Assembly (NCBI RefSeq): GCF_036345915.1
Contig: NZ_CP107785.1
Span: 248,001-312,000 of the forward strand
Source of the DNA: Nocardia sp. NBC_00565
GTDB lineage: Bacteria > Actinomycetota > Actinomycetes > Mycobacteriales > Mycobacteriaceae
Reading direction: 5' to 3'
Length of the DNA stretch: 64,000 nt
The notes beneath the pieces were generated by a model. It did not search any database. It had not been told where the DNA came from and saw nothing but the letters and a program-made list of their open reading frames with translations. Both the position numbers and the translations under genes were made by a program. Of the stretch, positions 26,209 to 35,669 are shown one piece after another; within the stretch, counting starts at the first letter, position 1, and each line of letters opens with the position of its first letter.

Positions 26209-26214
26209 ATTGTG
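26209..26214 (-). promoter_or_regulatory. -10 element of the sirA operon
   Basis: CACAAT on the minus strand, seven bases before the ATG of the Cys leader ORF; this spacing predicts a leaderless transcript. Confidence 0.5.
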
Positions 26215-26292
26215 CCACGTCAGGGTGGCCGTTCCGACCGTGCGGTCATATTTCCCGCGAAATTGAGGGAAATTCCCTGGACCGATGGTGGC

Positions 26293-26314
26293 AACTGTGA
26301 CTGCAGTCATAGTT
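26293..26314. promoter_or_regulatory. 22-bp near-perfect palindrome upstream of the sirA operon promoter
   Basis: Outer arms AACT and AGTT enclose a perfect GACTGCAGTC core; one mismatch per arm overall. It lies about 92-113 bases upstream of the predicted transcript start, a position typical of an activator site. A second inverted repeat, ATTTCCC (26250-26256) and GGGAAAT (26267-26273), lies between it and the promoter. Confidence 0.5.
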
Positions 26315-26380
26315 AGCGGGCTGAATGCGGCCGATGATTCGTCGTGATCGACCCGAGTGAAATGAATCACGGCTCGTTGA

Positions 26381-26605
26381 TTCACCGCGCAGGTGCTGCC
26401 GGGCGCGATGGGCACCGGCAAAGCGACCTACCAGGTCGAGCACGTGCTGTTCATCCGTCCCGATGTCGCCGCGGTCAAGGTCGTCCAGCGCTACTTCGAC
26501 GGTGACGGCCAGCTCTCCGGCGAAGGCTCGCCGATGTACGTCATGGCCAAGCAAGACGGTCGCTGGCTGCTGACCGCCAATCAGAACACCGCCGTCGCCG
26601 ACTGA
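26381..26605 (+). pseudogene. 3' fragment of a SnoaL/SgcJ-like (DUF4440) gene
   Basis: The frame codes QVLPGAMGTGKATYQVEHVL, then DVAAVKVVQRYFDGDGQL and a typical family ending GRWLLTANQNTAVAD. Only about 70 residues of a domain that is normally 120-140 are left; the frame is closed upstream by TGA at 26378. The 5' half has been deleted, so this is a remnant although a GTG at 26393 could give a short product. Confidence 0.6.
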
Positions 26606-26658
26606 CGCGGGACCGGGCCGGGAGCGGCGCGCGGAGGAGCTGCGGGCAAACTGGTGGG

Positions 26659-27864
26659 GTGAATTCCGCCGCTGCCCAGATCGAAGCCGAGACGCCTGCC
26701 GTCGTGCTGCGCGATTTCGGCGGCGGGCCGTTCGGGATCTACATCCACGTGCCGTTCTGTGCGACACGCTGCGGGTATTGCGATTTCAACACCTATACCG
26801 CCGGCGAGCTCGGCACCTCGGCGTCGCCGCAGTCATGGCTCGAAGCGCTGCGCGGTGAGCTGGCGACGGCGGCCGAACAGTTCGCGACCCTGCCCTCGGC
26901 GACGCCCGCCGTGGCGACGATCTTCGTCGGCGGTGGCACCCCGTCCCTGCTCGGCGGTGACGGCCTGGCCGCCGTGCTCGATGCCGTGCGCGCGAACTTC
27001 ACCCTCGCCGCCGATGCCGAGGTGAGCACCGAATCCAATCCAGAGTCCACCGCGCCGGAGTTCTTCGAGCGGATCCGCGCGGCCGGTTTCACCCGGGTCT
27101 CGCTCGGCATGCAGTCGGCGGCCCAGCACGTGCTGAAAGTGCTGGATCGCACCCATACACCGGGGCGCGCCGTCGCGGCCGCGAAGGAGGCCCGCGCGGC
27201 CGGATTCGAGCACGTGAACCTGGACCTGATCTACGGCACCCCGGGGGAGCGCGACAGCGATCTCGACGCGAGCCTGGACGCGGTGCTGAGTGCGGGCGTC
27301 GATCACGTCTCCGCCTACTCGCTCATCGTCGAGGACGGCACCGCACTGGCCCGCCGCGTCCGCCGCGGCGAACTGCCCGCGCCCGAGGACGACGTGCTCG
27401 CCGCCCGCTACGAGCGCATCGACGCCGGACTGACCGCCGCCGGACTCACCTGGTACGAGGTATCCAATTGGGCCGCAGGCGATTCCGCCCGCTGTCGCCA
27501 CAACCTCGGTTACTGGGACGGCGGTGACTGGCTCGGCGCGGGGCCGGGCGCGCACAGCCACCTCGGCGGCGTTCGCTGGTGGAACGTGAAACACCCTGCG
27601 CGCTATGCCGATACGGTCGCCCACGGCGGACTGCCCGCCGCTGGCTGGGAAACCCTCACCGCCGACGAACAGCACACCGAACGAGTGATGCTCACCATCC
27701 GTCTGCGCACCGGCCTCCGGCTGGACGAACTCGACGCATCCGAGACCGCGACCGCCGACCGAATCATCGCCGACGGTCTGGCAATTCGATCAGGCGACCG
27801 TTTGATACTCACCGACCGTGGTCGGTTGCTCGCCGACGGCGTCGTCCGAGACCTGCTCACCTGA
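26659..27864 (+). CDS. hemW: radical-SAM protein HemW
   Basis: 401 residues. The radical-SAM cluster motif is C34-x3-C38-x2-C41 in YIHVPFCATRCGYCDF; GGGTPSLL and a HemN C-terminal domain follow. HemW-type proteins resemble coproporphyrinogen dehydrogenase but act mainly as heme chaperones; the extra Cys typical of true HemN is not seen after CDF. GTG start at 26659. Mycobacterial hemN lies near sirA in the same way. Confidence 0.92.
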   Translation: MNSAAAQIEAETPAVVLRDFGGGPFGIYIHVPFCATRCGYCDFNTYTAGELGTSASPQSWLEALRGELATAAEQFATLPSATPAVATIFVGGGTPSLLGGDGLAAVLDAVRANFTLAADAEVSTESNPESTAPEFFERIRAAGFTRVSLGMQSAAQHVLKVLDRTHTPGRAVAAAKEARAAGFEHVNLDLIYGTPGERDSDLDASLDAVLSAGVDHVSAYSLIVEDGTALARRVRRGELPAPEDDVLAARYERIDAGLTAAGLTWYEVSNWAAGDSARCRHNLGYWDGGDWLGAGPGAHSHLGGVRWWNVKHPARYADTVAHGGLPAAGWETLTADEQHTERVMLTIRLRTGLRLDELDASETATADRIIADGLAIRSGDRLILTDRGRLLADGVVRDLLT

Positions 27865-27955
27865 TCCAGCTTCCGCTCGTTCGAGGCTTTGGACGCGTCG
27901 TTCGAGGCATTGGACACGCGCGCCCTAGGTTTGCTCGGATCGGCGGCGCGCCGAA

Positions 27956-28141
27956 GTGCCGGTGGCAGCGGATCGCGGCACCCCGGTCTACCTCCGCGCG
28001 CCTGCGGCACATACGCGGTTCGGCACCACCGGTGCAGAACTGGGCCGGACGCTGGGGCCGGCCTTCTGCTTCGGTTCGGTGCTGCTGGCGGCCTTCATCG
28101 CTTTGATCCTGTTCGGGATCCTGACGAACACGATCGACTGA
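27956..28141 (+). CDS. small single-helix membrane protein
   Basis: 61 residues from GTG, ending with one clear transmembrane segment (FCFGSVLLAAFIALILFGIL, about 38-57). Third codon positions are strongly GC, as in real genes here. It lies 92 bases after hemW. No family recognised and no strong ribosome site. Confidence 0.45.
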   Translation: MPVAADRGTPVYLRAPAAHTRFGTTGAELGRTLGPAFCFGSVLLAAFIALILFGILTNTID

Positions 28142-28262
28142 CGGCCGATCACCGTCTAGCCTCTCGAACAGGGGTTGGACGGACGGGTCTACCGCGTACG
28201 GACCGTTGCACTATCACGGATCGGTAAAGACGCGTAGGCTTCGGATAACCCCAAGGAGTCCT

Positions 28263-28481
28263 ATGCCATCGGCACGACACATCACCCTTATCTCTGAACA
28301 GAGCGAGTTCGCTGAGGCGCGGGCCGCTGAAAAAGCCGAAACCGCGCGGCAGAGTGCGATAGCCGCCCGGACGGTCGCCAGTCACGCCCAGAACGCCGAC
28401 GACTGTGTTTCCCTACTCGCCATGCTCGGCTTGGACGCGCTGGCGGGCAAGATGGCAAGAAGTAGCCAGCCCCAGCTGTAG
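28263..28481 (+). CDS. small Ala-rich hypothetical protein
   Basis: 72 residues with an AAGGAG ribosome site seven bases before the ATG. The sequence is predicted helical (EFAEARAAEKAETARQSAIA) and soluble. No family recognised. A TAGGCTTCG block about 25 bases upstream of the ATG is shared with the small gene at 28959 and may be a promoter element. Its 3' end overlaps antisense the AraC remnant. Confidence 0.6.
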   Translation: MPSARHITLISEQSEFAEARAAEKAETARQSAIAARTVASHAQNADDCVSLLAMLGLDALAGKMARSSQPQL

Positions 28482-28808
28482 TCGCGGGCCCGCTGCGTCC
28501 TCCATGGTCGCGCGCCGCCACTCACGGGGTGCCGTGCCGTACGCCGCGCGGAAGCGGCGGACGAAATGCGTGGGATCCCGAAAACCGCAGCGGCGCGCGA
28601 TCATCGAGATCGCCCGATGTCCGCTCTCCGCGCGGACGAGTTCGCAGCCGATCCGATCCAGCCGCTGGCCGATGTTCCACCGCTCGAGGCCGTAGTCGGT
28701 ATTCGCTGTCCTGCTGATAGCGGCCGTTGCCTGCCCGGCGATCGCCAGCATCGGTGCGGGCGCGGTCCGCACCTGTTCCGGGGCACGGATCAGGTGGATG
28801 TCCGGCAT
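28413..28808 (-). pseudogene. C-terminal remnant of an AraC-family regulator
   Basis: The frame contains a second AraC helix-turn-helix (ISMIARRCGFRDPTHFVRRF then AAYGTAPREWRR) with the RL..A...L lead-in, but the first helix-turn-helix and the ligand domain are missing and no family-like start exists. About 130 residues remain of roughly 300. It overlaps the 3' end of the small gene on the plus strand. Confidence 0.55.
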
Positions 28809-28958
28809 ATGCGCCTGGGACGGACCCGTCGTATACCTCCGGTGGTCCGGCCGTGCCTGGTCAGCCGACGATCGTGCAGGTTCGGGCTGTTTGTGGGTGC
28901 GTGAAGTCCTAGGCTTCGAACGACGCACGTTGACTCCCTGCGGCCCGAGGAGGTTCCC

Positions 28959-29081
28959 GTGTTCCAACCGCTTGCCCGCCCGGTTGTCTCCATAGACCGC
29001 GGATGGATCACCACGTCCGATCGTGCCGCTCGCCGCGGCGGGGGCGATTCGCTGGACTTCATCGAGGAGGAACAGCCGTGA
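28959..29081 (+). CDS. 40-residue ORF coupled to the downstream hydrolase
   Basis: GTG start with GAGGAGG seven bases upstream; residues MFQPLARPVVSIDRG to LDFIEEEQP. Its TGA overlaps the GTG of the hydrolase, and the hydrolase ribosome site lies inside its last codons, so the two are translationally coupled. Function unknown. The TAGGCTTCG block upstream (about 28911-28919) is also found before the gene at 28263. Confidence 0.5.
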   Translation: MFQPLARPVVSIDRGWITTSDRAARRGGGDSLDFIEEEQP

Positions 29082-29881
29082 CCATCACCCGTAGCCTGCG
29101 CGCGACACTCGCGGCGCTGATCCTCGCATTCACACCCGTCCTGGTGGCCGCACCCGCGACCGCCGCCCCGCTCCCGACGATCGTGCTGGTGCACGGCGCC
29201 TTCGCCGACGCCACGAGCTGGAACGGCGTCGCCGCAGTGCTGCGCGAACACGGCTATCAGGTGGTGACACCGGATAATCCGCTGCGCGGCCCCGCTAACG
29301 ACGCGGCCGCCGTGCAGCGGACCCTGGACACCATCTCCGGACCCGTCGTGCTGGTCGGACATTCCTACGGCGGAGCCGTGATCAGCAACGTGCACGACCC
29401 GAAGGTCGAATCCCTGGTCTACATCGCGGCTTTCGCGCCGGTGCAGGGCGAGCCCGCACAGCTGCTGCTGGATCCCGTCCGCTTCCCAGGTAGCCAGCTG
29501 CTGCCGCCGGTCCTGCAGATCCGCCTCGTCGACGACCCGGACGGCCTCGCGGGCAAGAACGTCGACGGCTATGTCGCACCGGAGTACTTCAACGACGTTT
29601 TCGCCCAGGACGTCGGCCCCGACACCGCCGCCGATATGATCGCCCACCAGCGCTCCATCGCGGTGATCGCCAACCTCGAACTCTCGGGCCCGCCGTCCTG
29701 GTCATCGACACCCAGTTGGTTCCTCGTATCGGACGCCGATCGCATCATTCCCCCTGCGTCCCAACGCTTCATGGCCAACCGCATGGGCGCACAAACCAGC
29801 GAAATCGACTCCTCGCACGCGTCGCTGGTCTCCCACCCCACCGAGGTCGCCGCTGTAGTCGAATCCGCCGCGAGCCGCTGA
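29078..29881 (+). CDS. secreted alpha/beta hydrolase
   Basis: 267 residues. A Sec signal peptide (LAALILAFTPVLVAAPATAAP; cleavage near 29-31) precedes an alpha/beta hydrolase: oxyanion segment LVHGAFADATSW, nucleophile elbow GHSYGGAV, acid in VSDADRIIP, and His in DSSHASLVSHP. Similar actinobacterial proteins are annotated as salicylate-esterase-like or general esterases. GTG start is fixed by coupling to the small ORF and a GAGGAGG site. Confidence 0.88.
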   Translation: MTITRSLRATLAALILAFTPVLVAAPATAAPLPTIVLVHGAFADATSWNGVAAVLREHGYQVVTPDNPLRGPANDAAAVQRTLDTISGPVVLVGHSYGGAVISNVHDPKVESLVYIAAFAPVQGEPAQLLLDPVRFPGSQLLPPVLQIRLVDDPDGLAGKNVDGYVAPEYFNDVFAQDVGPDTAADMIAHQRSIAVIANLELSGPPSWSSTPSWFLVSDADRIIPPASQRFMANRMGAQTSEIDSSHASLVSHPTEVAAVVESAASR

Positions 29882-30352
29882 CCGTTCCGGGATTCCCAGT
29901 GGTCATAGAACCCTTTGGCCGCCATCACAACACCTCGCGGCAAGGGCTGGTGCCCCGTGCGGGCAGCGTTATTCCCCTGAGAATCGGCATCAAACCCCCC
30001 ACTGCGTCTGACCGGCCGCGACGCGGCAGCCGTGACAACCCCCGCTGCCCTGGCCGATCTTGTCAACCGGTGATCGGCACGGGGCGCAGAGTCATCGGCT
30101 GCGGGTCAGCGATCTGCGGTAATAGGTTGCGCGACAGGCTGGTTGGATGCGGCTCCGTCGAGGTGAGCTGTCATGCGGCACCGCACGTGACCTGTTCGGC
30201 GGCCCTCCCAGGTGTGCGAACGGGCGATTGTCGCGCAGGCAATTAGACTGGATAACCAGACGTACCAGTAACCTGCATCGAATTCGGGCGATGCGGACGG
30301 TGCGCACGTGACCATTACGACGTGCCCGAGGACGAGCGAGGAGGTGGGGCCC
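29882..30352. other. 471-base intergenic region with the hrcA promoter
   Basis: No credible gene. TTGTCG (30228-30233) and GATAAC (30251-30256) are 17 bases apart, about 100 bases before the hrcA start, and make a plausible promoter. No CIRCE element is visible. An in-frame extension of hrcA to 30308 has a poorer start context. Confidence 0.45.
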
Positions 30353-31384
30353 ATGTCGAGCACCGAGGATCGGCGCTTCGAGGTCCTGCGTGCGATCGTC
30401 GCGGACTACGTCGCGACCAAGGAGCCGATCGGGTCCAAGACCCTGGTGGAGCGGCACAACCTCGGGGTGTCCAGTGCCACGGTCCGCAACGATATGGCGG
30501 TGCTGGAGGCCGAGGGCTACATCACTCAGCCGCACACCAGCTCCGGGCGCATTCCCACGGACAAGGGCTATCGGCAGTTCGTCGACCGGATCTCGGAGGT
30601 GAAGCCGCTCTCGCCCGCCGAGCGCCGGGCGATCATGGAGTTCCTGGAGTCCGGTGTCGATCTCGACGATGTGTTGCGCCGCGGCGTGCGCCTGCTGGCC
30701 CAGCTGACCCGTCAGGTCGCGGTCGTCCAGTACCCCACGGTCTCGGCCTCCACCGTGCGCCATATCGAGGTGGTCGCGCTGAATCCGGCGCGGCTGCTGC
30801 TGGTGGTGATCACCGATACCGGCCGCGTCGATCAACGCCTGGTCGAACTCGGTGCGCTCGTCGATGATCAGGACCTCGCCGCGCTGCGCGGGATGCTCGG
30901 GGGCGCGATGGACGGCAAGCGGCTGTCGGACGCCTCCGCGGCCGTCGCCGAACTGCCCGAGCGAGCCCCGGTGCGACTCAAGGATGTGCTCGTGCGGGTC
31001 TCGACTGTGCTGGTCGAGACGCTGGTCGAACATCCGGAGGAGCGTCTGGTGCTCGGTGGCACCGCCAATCTGACGCGCAATGCCGCCGACTTCGTATTCC
31101 CCGGTTCGCTGCGCGATGTGCTCGAGGCGCTGGAGGAGCAGGTGATCGTTTTGAAGCTGCTCGCGGCCGCGCAGCATCCGGGAACGATCACTGTGCGCAT
31201 CGGGGAGGAGACCCAGGTCGAGCAGATGCGCGGGACCTCGGTAGTGTCGACCGGCTACGGCGCGGCCGGTGCGGTGCTCGGCGGCATGGGTGTGCTCGGC
31301 CCGACTCGCATGGACTACCCGGGGACCATCGCATCGGTCGCTGCCGTTGCCCGCTATATCGGTGAGGTGCTCGCGGAGCGCTGA
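30353..31384 (+). CDS. hrcA: heat-inducible transcription repressor HrcA
   Basis: 343 residues. N-terminal winged helix ([53 protein letters not shown]) and the GAF-like HrcA core ending with the conserved GP.RMDY segment. Represses class I heat-shock genes through CIRCE, with GroE as co-repressor. ATG at 30353 has GAGGAGGTGG upstream. dnaJ follows after 105 bases, the order seen in mycobacteria. Confidence 0.95.
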   Translation: MSSTEDRRFEVLRAIVADYVATKEPIGSKTLVERHNLGVSSATVRNDMAVLEAEGYITQPHTSSGRIPTDKGYRQFVDRISEVKPLSPAERRAIMEFLESGVDLDDVLRRGVRLLAQLTRQVAVVQYPTVSASTVRHIEVVALNPARLLLVVITDTGRVDQRLVELGALVDDQDLAALRGMLGGAMDGKRLSDASAAVAELPERAPVRLKDVLVRVSTVLVETLVEHPEERLVLGGTANLTRNAADFVFPGSLRDVLEALEEQVIVLKLLAAAQHPGTITVRIGEETQVEQMRGTSVVSTGYGAAGAVLGGMGVLGPTRMDYPGTIASVAAVARYIGEVLAER

Positions 31385-31489
31385 GGGCGACGGGCCTCTG
31401 GCGACGTCGCTGTTACCCTCGATCGTTCGGCGGATAAAGTTGAGTGCATCCGACTAATGCTGTTGCAAACCAAGGACTAGAGAACTCAA

Positions 31490-32641
31490 GTGGCACGGGA
31501 CTACTACGGACTGCTCGGCGTCGCGAAGAACGCGACCGACCAGGAGATCAAGCGCGCCTACCGCAAGCTGGCGCGGGAACTCCACCCCGACGTCAACCCC
31601 GACGAGGCGGCGCAGGCCAGGTTCAAGGAAGTGTCGACCGCCTATGAGGTGCTGTCGGACCCGGAGAAGCGGCGCATCGTCGATATGGGCGGCGACCCGC
31701 TGGAATCCGGTGGTGGCGGCGCCGGCTTCACCGGCGCCGGTTTCGGCGGGCTCGGCGATGTATTCGAGGCGTTTTTCGGCGGCATGAACTCCTCCGGGGG
31801 GCAGCGCAAGCCGCGCGGCCGGGTGCAGCCGGGCGCCGACTCGCTGCTGCGGACCCGGCTGAGCCTGGCCGAATGCGCGGTCGGTGTCACCAAGCATCTG
31901 ACCGTCGACACCGCCATCCTCTGCGATATCTGTCACGGCGCGGGCACCAACGGCAAGTCCAAGCCGGTGCGTTGCGAGACCTGTGGCGGTGCGGGTGAAG
32001 TCCAGTCCGTGCAGCGTTCGTTCCTGGGGCAGGTGCTGACCTCGCGGCCGTGTCCGACCTGTCGCGGCGCGGGCGAGACCATTCCGGATCCGTGCCACAA
32101 ATGTGGCGGCGACGGCCGGGTGCGCGCCCGCCGCGAGATCGCCGCGCCGATTCCGGCCGGTGTCGCCAACGGCATGCGAGTGCGGCTGGCCGCGCAGGGC
32201 GAGGTCGGTCCCGGCGGTGGGCATGCGGGCGATCTGTACGTGGAGATCGTCGAGCAGCCGCATGATGTCTTCGTTCGTGACGGCGATGATCTGCACTGCA
32301 CCATCCGGGTGCCGATGGTCGACGCCGCGCTCGGCACCACCGTCGTCATCGACACCATCCTGGACGGCCCGACCGAGCTGACCATCCCGCCGGGCACCCA
32401 GCCGGGTGAGATCTCGGTGCTGCGCGGCCACGGCATGCCGCGACTGCGCTCCGGCGCGCGCGGTGATCTGCTCGCGCATCTGGACATCGTGGTGCCGACC
32501 AAGCTGGACGCCAAGACGACCGATCTGCTGCGCAACTACAAGGGTCTGCGCACCGGTGAGCGCGCCGAGGTGATGTCGGCGCAGTCCGAGCACAACAGCG
32601 GCCTGTTCGCCCGGTTGCGGGCGTCGTTCAGCGGACGATAG
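31490..32641 (+). CDS. dnaJ: chaperone DnaJ (DnaJ2 type)
   Basis: 383 residues. J domain 4-68 with HPD at 32-34, a Gly/Phe-rich linker, four zinc-finger repeats ([32 protein letters not shown]) and the C-terminal peptide-binding domain. Co-chaperone that stimulates DnaK. GTG start; upstream AGAACTCAA gives a weak ribosome site. Belongs to the hrcA-dnaJ-rsmE block. Confidence 0.95.
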   Translation: MARDYYGLLGVAKNATDQEIKRAYRKLARELHPDVNPDEAAQARFKEVSTAYEVLSDPEKRRIVDMGGDPLESGGGGAGFTGAGFGGLGDVFEAFFGGMNSSGGQRKPRGRVQPGADSLLRTRLSLAECAVGVTKHLTVDTAILCDICHGAGTNGKSKPVRCETCGGAGEVQSVQRSFLGQVLTSRPCPTCRGAGETIPDPCHKCGGDGRVRARREIAAPIPAGVANGMRVRLAAQGEVGPGGGHAGDLYVEIVEQPHDVFVRDGDDLHCTIRVPMVDAALGTTVVIDTILDGPTELTIPPGTQPGEISVLRGHGMPRLRSGARGDLLAHLDIVVPTKLDAKTTDLLRNYKGLRTGERAEVMSAQSEHNSGLFARLRASFSGR

Positions 32642-32644
32642 CCG

Positions 32645-33385
32645 TTGGCCGCGACGGTCTTCTACCTCGACGACATCCCGGAGTCCGGCGCCATCGCGAT
32701 CCTGGACGGCCCGGAGGGGCGCCACGCCGCGACGGTGCGCCGCATCCGGGTCGGCGAGCCGATCACCCTGTCCGACGGCAACGGTCTGCTCGCCGAATCG
32801 GAAGTCGTTGCGGCACAGAAGGATCGGCTGGAATTGCGGATCCTGAACCGGGTGCTGTCGGCCGCGGCTCGACCGCGGGTGACCGTGGTCCAGGCGCTGC
32901 CGAAGTCCGACCGTTCGGAGCTGGCGGTCGAGTTGATGACCGAGGCGGGCGCCGACGCCATCGTCCCGTGGCAGGCCGCCCGCTGCATCGCCAACTGGGA
33001 AGCCAAGGCGGGCAAGGCCGTCGACAAATGGCGCGCCGCCGCCCGCACGGCCGCGCGCCAATCCCGCCGTGCCTACATCCCCGATGTCGCCGATCTGCAC
33101 CGCACCCGCGACCTGCTCGACAAGATCCGCGAGATCATCGCCGCGGGCGGAATCGCGGTGGCGCTACACGAATCCGGCGCCGCCCGCTTCGTCGAGCTGC
33201 CTTTCGACCGGGCCACCGAGATCATGCTCATCGTCGGCCCCGAAGGCGGCCTGGACGATTCAGAGCTCACCGCCTTCGCCGCCGCGGGCGCCGACGTAAC
33301 CCTGCTCGGCCCCACCGTACTGCGTACCTCCACCGCCGCCGCCGTCGCTCTCGGCGCCTTGGGCGCGTTGACCTCCCGCTGGTAG
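32645..33385 (+). CDS. rsmE: 16S rRNA m3U1498 methyltransferase
   Basis: 246 residues, TTG start three bases after the dnaJ stop. N-terminal PUA-like domain (HAATVRRIRVGEPITLSDG) and a SPOUT trefoil-knot methyltransferase domain with the knot motifs IVGPEGGLDDSEL and LLGPTVLRTSTAAAVAL. Modifies U1498 in the decoding region of 16S rRNA. Its last 126 bases overlap antisense with the membrane-protein gene on the other strand. Confidence 0.93.
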   Translation: MAATVFYLDDIPESGAIAILDGPEGRHAATVRRIRVGEPITLSDGNGLLAESEVVAAQKDRLELRILNRVLSAAARPRVTVVQALPKSDRSELAVELMTEAGADAIVPWQAARCIANWEAKAGKAVDKWRAAARTAARQSRRAYIPDVADLHRTRDLLDKIREIIAAGGIAVALHESGAARFVELPFDRATEIMLIVGPEGGLDDSELTAFAAAGADVTLLGPTVLRTSTAAAVALGALGALTSRW

Positions 33386-34498
33386 CGCGTCGGCTTTTCG
33401 GTGCGGCACCGTGAATATGGCGACCACGCAGAGTGTTGCGACAGCGAAGCACGACAGTGTGTACCAGAGATTCCCGATGGGGTCTGCATTGCTCGTCGAA
33501 CCGTCGACGGCGTCGAAGAAGTCGGGTAACGCGCTCACCCAGAGCAGCGCCATCACGCACAGATACACCACGCTGTAAGTTCGCACGAAGTCGTCCGTGT
33601 AGTGCGCGGTGTCCGAGTGGTCGCGCCGTAGCCGCAGCCACTGGCGGGCGAGAATCGGGACCGCGACAATCGTGACGATGACCAGTTCGGCCGCATAGAG
33701 AAATCCCCGCAACGTGGTGTTCCCGGCGCCGAACAGCGTTGCCGGGATCGGCAATACGGCCGTACCCAGAGACCCGAGTACGCCGATGACAACGGTGCGC
33801 CAAACCAATTGTGGTCCGGAGAACGTTCGACCCTGGTCGACGTGGCGACCGACGAACAACTGGACACAGAACGCCAGCGACATCGGCCACAGAGCGGCGA
33901 ACACCACCACGCTCGGTAGTGGTACCGAATCGAACATCGGTTGATTGAGCGGGTTTTCGGTCGACCACTCCCACCAGCGCAGCTGTGGGCCGAGATGGTC
34001 GAAGATCTCATAGAAGCCGTGGTGGACGAAGCCCACGCAGGTTGCACCGACGAGAACACCGTACCGACGGAAAACCCCGAGCGTTCTGACGATTTCGAAG
34101 GCCAAGGTGGCCATCAATGGGTAGATCGCGACGATATAGAGCGGGAGTCGACCCCAGAGGAAATCCACGGTGAAGACGTTGTGCGCGAACATCGTGTCGA
34201 CGTGTGCGTCGATACCGAAGGCCGCGGGAAAGTACAGCGGCGGTTCGATAATGAACAGGTACGCGGTCGCGCCGAACCAGACCACGAGGTTGGTGGGATC
34301 GCCGTGACGACGCAAGCGCACAATCGCGTAGATCAGCGCGAGCACCGCGCCGAGGACGATGGTGAATTCGAGAACCGGCAGCGTCCAGTTTTCCAAGGCG
34401 AAAGGGTTTCGTACCTCGACGAGTCCACCGGCCTCCTGACAGGAAAAGCCGAGCGCCTTCGCGAGCTGGTCGAAGGTGGGTGCGCAATGATCAGCCAT
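33260..34498 (-). CDS. multi-pass membrane protein of unknown function
   Basis: 412 residues with about nine hydrophobic helices, first at about 28-48. Several buried-looking Trp/His/Glu residues (VWFGATAYLFIIEPPLYFP; FAHNVFTVDFLWGRLPLY; HHGFYEIFDHLGP) suggest a polar site in the membrane. The C-terminal 48 residues are Gly-rich and lie antisense to rsmE, so the true end of the ancestral gene may have been earlier. The ATG overlaps the stop of the metal-dependent-hydrolase gene (ATGA), which links the two functionally. Family not recognised. Confidence 0.7.
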   Translation of the reverse strand: MADHCAPTFDQLAKALGFSCQEAGGLVEVRNPFALENWTLPVLEFTIVLGAVLALIYAIVRLRRHGDPTNLVVWFGATAYLFIIEPPLYFPAAFGIDAHVDTMFAHNVFTVDFLWGRLPLYIVAIYPLMATLAFEIVRTLGVFRRYGVLVGATCVGFVHHGFYEIFDHLGPQLRWWEWSTENPLNQPMFDSVPLPSVVVFAALWPMSLAFCVQLFVGRHVDQGRTFSGPQLVWRTVVIGVLGSLGTAVLPIPATLFGAGNTTLRGFLYAAELVIVTIVAVPILARQWLRLRRDHSDTAHYTDDFVRTYSVVYLCVMALLWVSALPDFFDAVDGSTSNADPIGNLWYTLSCFAVATLCVVAIFTVPHRKADALPAGGQRAQGAESDGGGGGGTQYGGAEQGYVGARGGEGGEL

Positions 34499-35433
34499 CA
34501 GTCCCCCTGCTGCGCGGCGACCGTATCGGCGGTGTACCAGCGCGTGACGTCGTAACCGGCGTCGTAGCGCTCGAACCACACACCGGCGAGTGCGGGCAGC
34601 TTCTCGTGGTCCGGGTTGTGCTTGGGCATTTGACTGCGGATGACGCCCACCAGTGCGATGAGTTGTGCGCCGAGTCGTAGATCGTCGAACGCGCGGGGCA
34701 TCGGGCCGTTGTCGGCCACCGGCAGCCGCAACCACGTGCGCAGTTTCTGCTTACCCCGGTGCATCGCGAACATCGACAGTGCGTCGATCTGCCGATCCTC
34801 CTGCGGGACATGCTTATTGAAGCCTTCGCAGGCGACTTTGATGACCTTCATGACGTGCCGGAAGATCGACGGGGCCATGCGCATCCGGTAGGCGTCGCTG
34901 CCGACAATCGAATCGAAGATGATCAGCGCGGAACTTCGATGTTCGACTTCCTCGACGAAATGCCAGATGAACAGCGACGCGACCCGGTCGTCTCCCGGGC
35001 GGAAGAGGGTCGAATCGTTGTCGAGCATCAGTTTGAACACCGGGGTGAAGGTCGCCTCCAGGTCAGCGGTGTAGGCGAGCCGATAGTCGAGGGAGGTGTC
35101 CGTGGTGAGGCGGTCGAATTCCCCGATCACCTCGTTGAGGGTCTCCTGGAGCCCTGGGTAGTTCCTGATCAGACCGTTGACGTGCTGGCGGTGGGCGGTC
35201 GAGTGCTGCCCCTCCTGACGCACGAACGCGTCGGCTTCCTCCGCGACCGCGGGATCGGTAATCCGGGGCATGGCCTCGCGAATCATATTGACGATCATCT
35301 TCTCGAAGCCGATCGCCAGGAAGGACACCGCGTTGGCCATCGACGAGAAGGCCGGATTCTCTTCGTTCCACAGGAACGGTACGTCGTAGTCCGCGAATGC
35401 GAATCGCATTTTTCGGACCTGTAGATCGGTCAC
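34498..35433 (-). CDS. predicted metal-dependent hydrolase (PF10118 family)
   Basis: 311 residues, all-helical with His/Glu clusters typical of the family: QEGQHSTAHRQHVN, HFVEEVEHRSSALIIFD and LRTWLRLPVADNGPMPRAF. These clusters resemble di-metal ferritin-like sites. The GTG at 35433 has GAGG upstream and matches the family start VTDLQVRKMRFAF; the frame extends to 35646 through the operator and is not used. Divergent TetR gene with a long inverted repeat between. Reaction unknown. Confidence 0.75.
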   Translation of the reverse strand: MTDLQVRKMRFAFADYDVPFLWNEENPAFSSMANAVSFLAIGFEKMIVNMIREAMPRITDPAVAEEADAFVRQEGQHSTAHRQHVNGLIRNYPGLQETLNEVIGEFDRLTTDTSLDYRLAYTADLEATFTPVFKLMLDNDSTLFRPGDDRVASLFIWHFVEEVEHRSSALIIFDSIVGSDAYRMRMAPSIFRHVMKVIKVACEGFNKHVPQEDRQIDALSMFAMHRGKQKLRTWLRLPVADNGPMPRAFDDLRLGAQLIALVGVIRSQMPKHNPDHEKLPALAGVWFERYDAGYDVTRWYTADTVAAQQGD

Positions 35434-35502
35434 TTGGCTATACCTCGTGTTTCGAAATGGTCTGGTAGCCGCGCTCGGATGCACCGAAGCCTCGATCCGC
35501 TG

Positions 35503-35532
35503 ATCATACACAGAGCGGACAGAGTGTATGAT
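35503..35532. promoter_or_regulatory. TetR operator between hydrolase and regulator genes
   Basis: ATCATACAC (35503-35511) and GTGTATGAT (35524-35532) form a perfect 9-bp inverted repeat with a 12-base spacer in the divergent intergenic region. Confidence 0.7.
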
Positions 35533-35669
35533 AACAATCGCCGCTATCGTCTCGAGCTGGGAGAACGGCGATGAGGCGGCCCTGTGGTAGCGTCGAATCC
35601 CTGATCCGGAGGTTTCCCCGCGGTCGGTTTCGCACGCGACGGACATGGTTCGAGCCGAGGAAGCGAGCA

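Noticed and set aside
26659..27864. Oxygen-independent coproporphyrinogen oxidase (HemN)
   Set aside because: The extra Cys and N-terminal features of true HemN are not seen; HemW is the better call.
30200..30352. A CIRCE element upstream of hrcA
   Set aside because: No TTAGCACTC-N9-GAGTGCTAA or close variant is visible.
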